Origin: Panorpa germanica
Lineage: Eukaryota; Arthropoda; Insecta; Mecoptera; Panorpidae
NCBI GenBank assembly: GCA_963678705.1
Contig: OY783205.1
Coordinates: 27,085,034-27,149,033 of the forward strand
Length of the DNA stretch: 64,000 nt
Direction of reading: 5' to 3'
Below are positions 42,201 through 54,200 of the stretch, in pieces. How positions within the stretch are numbered: the stretch's first letter is position 1; the number at the start of each line of letters is the position of its first letter. Position numbers and translations under genes: made by a program. The notes below the pieces were generated by a model that was not told the origin of the DNA, made no database searches, and saw only the letters and a program-made list of their open reading frames with translations.

Positions 42201-45200
42201 TCATGAGAGAGAAATAGAAGTTTGAAATTTCAACTGTTCCTTAAAAGACCCAGTGTACACACGCAGGGTTAATGTACAATGTTTTTAAAAAATCGCTGGA
42301 ATAGTTAGTTGTTCTGCGAACACCTAACACTATAATTGACTTATTTGAATACTACCTGTAATCCTATATCCTGCTAGTTGAAATATTACACAATAGTAAC
42401 CATTCTTTCTTGTAATATTCATATCTATAATCTATTTGTACGGCTGTACGTGCTACATAAGACTTTGCTTATTGTATTAAGCTCACAACTCGCGCGGGTT
42501 AGGGCAGTGCCACCAGCTCTTGTACTGTATTTGCATGTATTGGTTAATCCGAGGTACAAACCATGACACTACACTGGTCAGAACTTATCTTTAAGACAAT
42601 TATATATTTCTATTATATAATAATGTATTTCAAGTACAAGAAAATGACTACATGACTTATACAATCTCTTGTTTCGTATTTATGAAAATATGGAAGACGT
42701 CACTCAATAAAAAGTGAGGTTATAATGTTTGTGTTAACTTTTAATACTTTATAAACCAAATATTATTATATCTAAGACTGTACTAGTAATCTCGCGTTAC
42801 TTCTACACGTGTTTTGCAACACTTTTGCATTTCTTTAAGTCTTATAGTACTTGTATCTTATGAATTATCAATATGACATAGAGAATGGTGTTGTCCAGGT
42901 TGCCGTAGAAACAGAAGAAAGGCGCTTCTTATGTTAGGTGAAATGTGGGTGGATAAAGGTGTTAAAGGGAGTTGAGTTAAGAAGGAAGGGGTGTTCTTTG
43001 CGCATTGGACTCAGCCTTAAGTAAGCTATAATCCACCAGACCCAACACATACGGTGGTACATACATCAGCATAGGTGTTCTACAGGGTGCTGATAAATTT
43101 TAACTTTTTGAATTCTGATTTTTAAGTAGAGTCGATATGTTGATATTAAAGACAAACAATTGACAATGTACTGCAAAATTGGGCCAAGAAGATGGGCTAA
43201 TGTCAAGCTAGTCGCGGCAGCCATTGAACTGAAATTGTATCCATAAATAATCGGAAGATGTACTCTTTCTAATACAGCAAGAATCATTTAAAAATATTCA
43301 ACGGTTTAGTTTTAATAACAATTTCAAAAAGGAACTAACAGATGGCTCATAATAAGTAGAATATTTATAATATGCATACTTAAAAACTTCTAGGTTAATT
43401 TCGCATGTTATAAGAAGTACAAGAGTTTACCGACTATTTTTTTTCTACAAAATAAAAATTTTCAATTTTCTAGCACAATTTTTACCCTCGGCAAAAACCG
43501 CCCCCGTGCCACCTAATAAAATTTTGAAATTTTTAATTTTTTTTTTTAATATTATATTCAATTATTACACAATTCAAAATTTGAGCTTTCTTCATAGTTT
43601 CCTACCGGGCCCCTTTTATAAAATTTTTAATTTCTATATTTTGAAACATGGTGCCATTTAATATTGTAACACACATGCAAAATTTCCTCTCTCTATCTTT
43701 TACAAATAAAAAGTTATACAGCAAACACTTTTTTTTCAGTTTTTCCAAAATTACGGGTTTCCAGAAATTTCCGGAAAAAATCCGGAGACGCCAAAAGTCT
43801 TAGAATTTTTTTCTCTACAAAATAGGCAATTTTCAAAAACATTGACGTAGCCGTTTTCGAGCTGCCATTCAAAATTCAGTACTAAACATTATAATATAGG
43901 ATTATTGTTTTATTTTTTGAGGTTATCTTTTTTTGTAACACCTTATACATTTCAAAAGCTAGCTTGGATTCTCTATGTGTGGAAATACATATGTGAAACC
44001 TTCTTAGCCTAACGGGATTAGCATACTACCAAACACTCTAAGACTCTGTAGACGTCTTACCTAGGGTCACCTGGTTACTTACTACACCTCAAAGACTGTA
44101 CCTGAGTTATACAAAAGCTAGTTCGCCTTAAAATCACCAGGTGTAGCTGGATTACTTAAAAATAAGAAAAAGAGATTTATAACTTTATAATGAACTTGTG
44201 TCCTCATTTTTTAGTGGTCGATTTTTCTTTTGTTGATTGAAATTGATGTTAATAAATGTGTATTGCCGTGTCTATTTTATTAAATATCTAAATGATGACG
44301 GAGATATAGCAATTAAAAGTTTGAATTGTAGTTTTAGCGCTAGAAATGGTCGCCCATATTTGTATGACGTGAAATGCATTTTAACGTCAGTTATTTGTTG
44401 AGTAGGTCAGTGCTGTGGTAATGTTTTGTAGCTGTTGGTAGTCAAATAATCAAGTCAAGTCAAAGAATAATTAGGTTTTATTTTATTTAACTCTGTTAAG
44501 GCAGACATGATATTGAAATTTTATTGTTCCTTGAAATAGCTGTAAATAATATTTGAAGCATTTGGAATGTGTACAACGTTGAATCTCTTTAATAATTAAA
44601 GAGACAAAATGAGTTTTTTAATTTGTTAATATCTCTTAACATATAAGGAGTTATTAAAAAATAATTGAACATTTGAGGTTCTAGTAACCCACGTTATCAA
44701 TATATAGGACACTTTTATAGAAATTAAGACATAGGACACAAGCCCATTTAAAACGAAATGTTTAATAACAAAATTACGTTTACATTTGTAAGTCAACAAA
44801 GATAAATAATTTCACAAAAGATGGCGCTGGTATAGATTATCACAATTTATTGTTCGAAACTTTGCTAAGTAACAAAATTGAATAAAATATTTTAGATAGA
44901 GTTTTCCAACTTGGCTTTCCTATCACAATAACTAAGATAACAAAAAATATATTTTATTATATCACAAAATGTCATTTAAAATTTGTTGTATTTAATATTA
45001 TTTATAACTCTATGAATATCTTTGACTTTTGATAGCTTTTTCTTATATCTTTTTATTGAACTATTAAGCAACCGTCTTGCGGTTCATGTTTGGGCATTAT
45101 CATCAGTTTATTTCAACGATAACAGCTTCTAAAACGTTCTGCAAATGTTGCTTACATTTCCGGAATCAAGTTCATTCATTTTTTTATACAATATGTTGGT

Positions 45201-48200
45201 ACTACTGCGGGTAGTCTCGCGGTTTGTATTATGTTGGCTGTGAGATGGCTTCGGGAATATCGTAGAAGTGAACTGTCAACAAACGAGCACGATAAACAGT
45301 TTTAAAAAGTCTATATTTAATATATGTACACTGTTGAAATTTAAGGACTTATCAATTCGAAGTTTTCTTTATTAAGGATCCGTGGGATGCTTCTCATGCG
45401 ACAGCTGTTGTATAAATCTTGCTTACCTTTGTTAATAATTTTACTTATTAAATCCATATATTACATAGTTCTTCCGTAAAAAGTAAATGTTACATAAACA
45501 CGATGTTTTACTAAATAAAATTCTGTAGTTTCTTTGAAATTACAGTCGAAACGATAAAAAAGAAGTACATTTTCGATAATGTTTTTTGACGACACAGATA
45601 ATATATAATTATTTCTATAATTACTACATGATAAAATTACATTTGAAGAATACTTTGTGTATTTATTTTCATAAATAAATATCAAGAAATGAGGCATTGA
45701 CAGCGAATCTCCGCAGACGTAACAAAAAAAAGTAACATTGCGGTGCCACTCATAACTCATCACTGGATTTTCTGAAATCGAAAAACCAAAATGATTTCAT
45801 TAGTTGATAAGTTTCTGCAGGTAACGCTGTTAAGTTTTTCTTTCTTTATTGATTTTTAAATTTTTTACAGCACTTAAAAGTCAAAATACCGATTTTTCAT
45901 GAAAAAAATCAGAAACTTTGTTATTTTAAAATACGTTAAAATAAAAAAATAAAAAAAAAACTTGAAAGCGTTACCTCGGCATTTATGCAAAGAAAGAGTG
46001 TGCAAAATTTCAAAAGAATCGGTGCAGTAGATTCTAAGCTAGAGAGGGCACCGACTCTGAAAAAGCGATGTGTGAGAAAACGCATTTAAATGTTTCAAGG
46101 TAAGAGAGGTGAAGACTTAAAACTCTATATCTCCGACAGTTTTACTCCAATCGACTTCAAATTTTTACACAATAAACTTAATATGTTGTACAATAATATG
46201 AATAAATAAAAAAGTTGAAACCTCACCCCCCATTAAGCACATGAAATTTTATAAAACGTTTTTATTTATTACATAAAGCTACGTTTAATTTGACAGTGTA
46301 TTATCTGCGTTTAAGTTTTGTGTGATGTTTCAAGTTAAGAGTTGGGGAGGATGTTTGAAATACAGACATAAAAAAGTGGGGGATGGAATTGATTCAATTA
46401 TTATCCATTAAAAGAAGAGACTCAGTGAAGATATGAGAGTGGGTGGTAAAATATCCTCATACCCAATTTTAAGGGATGAATATGACGGGGTTGGATTTAT
46501 ATTTGTGTTGCGAGATGTACAGATGATATCTTCTGGTATGTCATTTCCTTTAGATATGACTTTACTATATTTTTAGAGACATTGAGACAGAAAAATATAT
46601 ATTGATAAGGAAGACAGTGTTCAAAAGTTATGTAGAGGGTGTATCAGTAAGAAGTGACTGTTTTAAATGTGTCGCCATTTTGTATAAGTGTCACTTTGAT
46701 ATTTGATATTTAGTATACGTTTTCTAGAGACATGGGAAATAATTTCTGAAATGTTTTTCAGTATAAGAACGCATACAACTCGTGGAAATTCACGGTCAAA
46801 GAATAGTAGTTTTCCAGGGCAATAAAAGGAACCAAATAAAAAAAACTTACATTTCATAAATATTTCCCAAGTATTCCTTTTACAACAAATTAAAAAAATT
46901 GGAAATATTTGTTTTAGTTTTAGTTTAATTTACGAAACAAAACAGTCAGTTCTTATTGATACACTCTAGCTAAGAAACAATAAATGAATGAACAGTGTAT
47001 ATACATAATTTACAATGTAAAATACCATCTCCATCTTTAATAAATATGAAAACATTTTTGTCACTTGAATGAAATAAGATAAAGGTATAAGATTATTTTA
47101 TTACGAGTGTTAAAGGTGTTTCCAAGGTGTTTATATATTATCTTAAAAAGTGATTTAAAACTTTAGACTTCTAAAGATAATTCTTTGAGTAATGGTTTTG
47201 ATTTTCATTCTCTTTTAGAAGATTTATAAAACAGTTTTGGATTTTATAATAAAGTTTAACATTTTAGACGTAATCTTTATTTAAAATTTGATTAATAATG
47301 TGACAGGTACCTCCTCTTATTGTATTTTGATTGAGATTAAGTTATAACAACTTTAATTATTCATTCATTCATTTAAATCTTTATCAGTAACATTTTTACA
47401 GAGTTAAAAGGTAATAAAAGTTTAGTTAAAGAAAGAAAATCGGAGTGCAGTTTGTTTTAGTTATATTTACTGCATTAAATCGAACGCGGCGTTATACCAA
47501 TGCTAACATTTCTCGCATCTTTTTGCTACTGTTTTTTGTTTTATTGTATTTTGTTTTATTTTCGATGGGCATCGCTCGGTTAACACAATTTTTAGGCGGT
47601 TATACTTTGTACTCCAATGAGAAAACATCTAAATCTTGATTCACACGAAAGCGGTCAGCTTTGGTGCGATGCAGCTTGGAGCAGTTTTTCACGGTCAATT
47701 CTCGTTGGTAGATTTCCGAAAAAGTAAACTCTTATTTAAAATATGTGAAAGAATGTTCGCAACTGAATTAAATAACTTCATAAATAAGTATGCTTGTTTG
47801 TTATATGCTTAACTTTTCGAAACAGCTTTAAATCGTTTAGATTCTCATAAAGACGGCGGGGATTATATTTGATGCTTAGAGGATCTTATCAACCAGGGAC
47901 GTACTTGTCTTAAAGCAAACAGATTTCAGATCTTGTGAGAGAGGAGCAGAAATAAAGATGAATTGTGGATTTCCGTTATCAAGTTCGCCTCTGCCTCAAC
48001 AAGAGATTAGTAGACAAAAGGCACAAGAAAGTGGGGTATGTTGAGGATTAAAGGGATGGCATGGCATTTATGCTTTAGAAAGGTCACAAACAAATTTATA
48101 TCTATCTCCCTCTTAAATTATTAACTGGGGATTATAAAAATACGTTTTTAGATCATTATTTAGAACTTTGATTATAAAAAAACATATTCTATATAGTTTT

Positions 48201-51200
48201 TATTCCAGTAAATCCTTGTCTATATGCTCCAACAGGATATTACAGGACAAACGAAATAAATACGCGTTTACTAAAGTGAAGTGAGCAGTCTGTAGCTAGC
48301 AGTCGCAGTCGCAGTCAGTGAATGGGGAATATAATAGAATCTCAAGTAGTCAGACAAAACTAGCCTCTTTACAGTTTAGGTCTTTAGTCTTTAGTCTGCA
48401 TCTATGGACTACCGACTACCTCTAACCCTTAGCGTAACCTTTAGTGACCCACCCACTCTCAACCCTCTAACGCCCAATCCCTTATGGAGCAGTAGAATAC
48501 GCTCTCATCTGGGATTACAAAAATCTTCAAACTGCACAAAGGAAACGAAGAACCACTGGAAAATTGTGGGGTATGAGAAGAGGGAGGGGGAGGGGGAGGT
48601 ACGACGCGCCGTGACGGTCTGGATTGAGTTTGTACATATGTTAGACACAAACATCAGATATATTTATCAGTGCGTAGTACTTGTTACGATTTTCGAGTAA
48701 TCGACGTATTAAACATTTTATAATACAGTAAACAGTATTTTTTAAGGTCGTAATATTTCCCCCACCCTTTCAGCATTCAAGATTTGTCGATTTATTATTT
48801 TCTACTTATGAATTTTATCGAAAACCTTTCTATCATTTTAAAACCCAGATTTAAACATTTTAAGGATAAAGATTTTGCGTTAGTTTAAAATAAAAACATT
48901 CGTTAGAGGTTAAATCCATAGAAAGAAGAATAAGAAGAGATGAAAGTTAAAAGGTAATGACGGCCGAACGATCCGTGAAATCCCTTACTTCCACTTGTAC
49001 CCTTCCCCCATACAATGATTTCATATTCTACCACCAGAGTGCAGAGTCGAGGGAATGTAGAATGTAGAACTTACTCAGAAGAGCTAACGGGACAAGTATT
49101 TAGCTTAACTTTAGATATATGAAAAGTCTAGAGTTTATAGTACAAGTAGTCACCGACAGGTGTCAGTTCAATCGGTACGCTCTATTTATTACCGGTAGCG
49201 TAACGGAAGGCTTTTATAATGTTTACCGGAAACAATAAAAGCTATAGTTTATAAATATACGTATAATAGTCCAGGTTATTGAAGTGGTGCAAATTTTATC
49301 TTTTATGTATTTAATATAGTCATTTTTATAATATCTTTTAAAAGTAAATGATGAAAGGTGAAAGGTTAAAACGATAAAAAAAAATAGCATATTTTCGATA
49401 ATATTTTTTGACTATACAGGTAGTATATAATTATTTCTATAATTACTACATGATAAAATAACATTTGAAGAATACTTTGTGAAATTTTCATAAATAAATG
49501 TCAAGAAATGAGGCATTGACAGCAAATCTCCGCAGACGTCACAAAAAAAGTAACATTACGGTGTTTCATAACTCATCACTAGATTTACTGAAATCGAAAA
49601 ACCAAAATGATTTCATTAATTGATAAGTTAACTTAATAAGGTAAACTTAACAGCGTTACCTCGGCATTTATGTAAAGAAAGAGTGTGCAAAATTTTAATA
49701 GAATCGGTGCAGTACACTTTGAGCTAGGGAGGGTACCGACTCTGAAAAAGCTAAGTGTGAGAAAACGCATTTAAAAGTTTCAAAGTGAGAAGAACCAGAA
49801 CAGAGAGGTGCAGTCTTAAAATTCGACTTCAAATTTTTACACAATAAACTTAATATGTTGTACATTAATATATATATCGATTACTTCTCTATCAATTTTT
49901 TTAAAATTTTCTATAATTGGTAAACTTATTTTTTTTAACTTTAATTTATAAAATATTTAAATCTTTCACCGTTTTATAGAAATGAAAGACATAGATCACA
50001 ATCCCCTTACTAATTAGAAATATATTCACATTAAAATAGATATAAAAATGCTTTGAATATCATATAAATTCTAATTCGAATTCATTGAAGTTTGTGAGGT
50101 TCATCTCGCGAGGTTGAGGTTGCCTACCTACCTTCAGACTGTACGCATGTTTGCTCTGGCGAAAAGACTACAGCTTAAAGATTTGCTTGCATTGGTTTTG
50201 CTGTTCACTTTACTCCACGGCAGAGTATTAAATTTCTATAGACTTATTATAGGCAGATTAAATCATGGGTATGCCTAATACTAATACTGAACTCGCGGAT
50301 TCATATATGTAAACATAGTTCACAATATTTCTTCAAGAAAATGTTGATAAAAACTTGATATGTTGGTAATACTGGTTCGGTGATATCTTCCTGACCTCGT
50401 GCAACGTCGTTATATGTCGTTAGTAATCAATCTGGTATCGTGTTTTATTTTATAGTTAATTCAACTTAATGGGATTTGTGTTAAGATTTGGCTTAAAGTT
50501 ACTGATGTGGTATTCGGGATCACGCGATCCTCCATTTTGTATTATAAAGTTTAATAGACTTATTGGACACGTCATATGGAACGGATTCAGTTCTGCCAAC
50601 ATTCCACACTTGCATATACGTAATCTGGCAGACTAAGGAGAAATTAAAGCTGTAGTATTCATATGTATATTATAGCCAATTTACAAGAAAAAATCTAATT
50701 AATAGCGCGGTCTGGAACTCCAAATTGTTCTATTGAAGCACTATACGGAGTCTTAAAAGAAGACAGCGAAGGAAGATGAATGTTACTTTGCATTTTACTT
50801 AAGCTAAACATAGTAGGATCCCATTTTATTATTATGTAGCTTCTTGTAGGATAGATTTATTTTTGAAAAAGCACAAGCGTTGTATATTAGCTAACGTAAT
50901 AGGTAACTTGTGTTTTCTTAAGAGTAAATAGACGTATCTGTGTGTAGAGTGACAGAATCATAACAATTCACTAGTAAGGCAATTCACACACGATAGCCTG
51001 CCCTTGAAAACAAAGTACAGTCTACCGAAAGACACAATTCTTTAGGCGCATGCGTAACAACACGGACAGACAGGCTAAAACATTTGTTTTCATATAAAAT
51101 ATTAACACAACAATTTAGAGATTTAAGAAGACAAAAATCTAACACACGAAATCAGCTGATAACATTGAGAACATTGATAATAATTAAGAACTCAACCAAT

Positions 51201-54200
51201 AATCGATTTCGAATTTCTTCGAAAGTCTTCTTATATTTTCCCGATTCCTGTCGATTTCCCGTCAGTAGTAAACATTTCTGGGAATGTTTTAGTCCTGACA
51301 AAAGATTCTGACTTTATTCGCTTTCCTGTATCCTCACGTGAGCCTCCCATTTAGATCAACGCCACAGAATATATCCTCACATCCCCCACTCTAATTCCCA
51401 TCCGCTGTTCATTTTTCGTTGCTCCAAGAAGTCTCAGAAGATTTAAGAGTAAGGGTAAATTTTAAGTGGAACAGTTTTGTTATATATTTAGATATATTTT
51501 CACTTCACCCTTTTATTAATATTAATAAAATAATTTTTGTACGCTTATAACCCTATTATCTAAAACCCTTGTGGATTTTCTCTTGCATTTAGTATTTATA
51601 CAAAGATTTTCTACATAGAATAAGATGATAGGGTGATGGGGGGATGCGGAGTTCAAGATGGGGTTAAAATTTAACTCCACTTTAATATTGGGATGGAAAA
51701 GGGTGGTTTTTCACATGAAGATGAGAATAGAATTAAAGGTACACAAGAGCATGAGTTTAGTTAGCAGTTAAGAAGATGAACGGGGATAAACAGATGAGTG
51801 GAACGGAAAATAGGGATGATTTTAAGGGTGGTTTGGAATTTACAGCTTCTTAAGATAGAGATATATAGAAAAGCGATGTTTTGAAAGACAAATTTAATGA
51901 TTTTATAATCTTCGTTCTGAATGTTCTGAATTTTTGTGAGATTAATGGAATTTGTTTTTAGGAAAGGAGCAAGGAAATACAGGCTTAGGAAACCGCAAGT
52001 TTTCCTCCAAGAAGAAAATCTTTGGGAAATTCAAACGTTAAACATCAAATTAAATAGACTTAGAGTAGCTGAAACATATTACCTGAAAATGACATTTTTC
52101 AAATTCCATTGTTTAAATTATACATATTTTTACTATCAAACAAATCAAAGAGCTTTTATTCGAAAGCTCACAGCTTTGTAAGTTCACCTTAACATGAAAG
52201 CGTCATTTAATGTTCGAATATTAAGCTCGACAATACTTTTGAACAACAAAACAACAATTTTAAAAAGAAAGCAACTTACAGAGTTTTAATAAACTATTAA
52301 ACAAAACAAATATAAGTTGATAAATCTTCCTGAGCATCCCCATATCCCCCGTAGTGCAATAAGGGTGGTTGTGCGGGTCACAGGGGTAGATCAGAGATGC
52401 CTACAACCTTCCACCTCTCACATACAGCTAGTGGTAGTAATAGTGAAGCACGGTGTTTCAAAGAATAGAGCAGGAGGAGGTGTTGTAGGGGGTGGGGGTA
52501 GAAGTAGTCGGTTGTTGTATAAGTAGTGTGAATTAAAACTTTAGACTAACAAGAATTAAGCCGCGTATAAGACGCTTTTCCTCCCTTACTTTGTCTTGAA
52601 GGAAGTAAGAGCGAGAGAATGTGATAGGGGGATGGGGGATGGTACGGTTTCTTTATCAACACCCTTAAGAAATCTACGTTAATGTTCAAATAAAATATGT
52701 ATTACATATTTGATAAGGGTTGATAGATAATTCGCGTATGTTAAATCTAATAAGGATGCAATCAATTATTACAAGGGATTTAAATTATGTTTTAACGGAT
52801 ATTTCACAAAATGGTGTGCTTTCAGTCAACCCTTAAATTATTTAGATAATGTGAAGTTATGCCTGAAATTCAATCAATGAGATTATTTTTAGGAAACTCT
52901 TTAGAAATGCTGAAAAATTGAGGCGCAGTTTTACAATTAGTAACTAACCGTTATCGTTTAAAAGACTTTCTGCGTCAGCATACCTTGCTTACTTATTTAA
53001 ATGTTGAAAGTTACCCATGACTTCGATTTCACGTTTTTTTCTATCAATCAAATAAAAACATGTCCTTCCAATCATCATGATAGCTTGCGGGGTACTCCAA
53101 CTGTTGGACAACCATGCATTAATTTAAGGTGAAACATTACTTCATGGTTATATAGTTAGATATAGATGGCGACAGTGTACTAAAATGTTAATCACTTTAC
53201 AAATTGGTAGTAGCACTCCATGTTTTCAAATATAAAAACGTTAATAACTTTGCACACGATTGAGCTAAGTAACCATATAAACTCTAGGAATCAGATAAAT
53301 GTTCAAGCTTTGTTTATAAATAGATCATGAATTAGTATATCAATTATTTAGAAACATACAGCGTGTTGAAGAAGAAACCATTCAAGGATTAAAATAGTAA
53401 ATAACAGATTTCAATGGATGATCCTTAATATCGTATAGTGTGTCACTAGACTAGTTGTAATAATGCAAATAAATTACAAAGAAAGTGAATTACATAATTT
53501 AACATGTAAGCAATATATAGTTCTAATAAATTTACAATTCGACTGTTGCATCTTCAACGAAATGCCGTAAGAAACCCAAATGCTACCCCTTGTGCATCAG
53601 ACGGAACATTCACAAGACATAGAACTGTTTAGGGGTGTAGAAACAAGGTAGTAGGATGTGAGGGGTGGTTTTAATACGATTTAACGCTGGATTTAGCACA
53701 GAAAATACACATAACTCCTTGGTGAACTCCAAAACAAGTTACCGTAACTTTAGGAAATAGACAGCGTGATTTGTATTTAGGTAAATAACAGAATTTTAAA
53801 GTGTACTAACATTTTTTTGGTGTATATCTACATTTCTATATTTATTAGGCATTATATTCTACTAATTCATTTCTTTTCTTACTTAAACTAAACTAAAAAC
53901 AAAGCAGGATCTTTGTATAACTATAATAACCGGAACAAAATATTCTTTCTTTTTATTTAATTTATTTATCGAAGGTCTATTTCTGATAGTAAGTCTTATC
54001 ACATATATGTGAAGCACACTGCTGCCTAATAATTTACGATTATGTGTGTACATAATACACACAATGCAATCCTAGAAAATATGACTCTGGTCCAAGCTCT
54101 CACCCACTTTGTCGTCAGGAAAAGATCCTTCATGCTTTAAAAAAATAAATAGTAATTATTAAAAACGCGGTACAAAACTTTTTTCTTCAATAACTTTATA

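Noticed and set aside
48579..48600. Strict G-quadruplex
   Set aside because: Only three G-runs of three or more are contiguous; a fourth needs a long loop.
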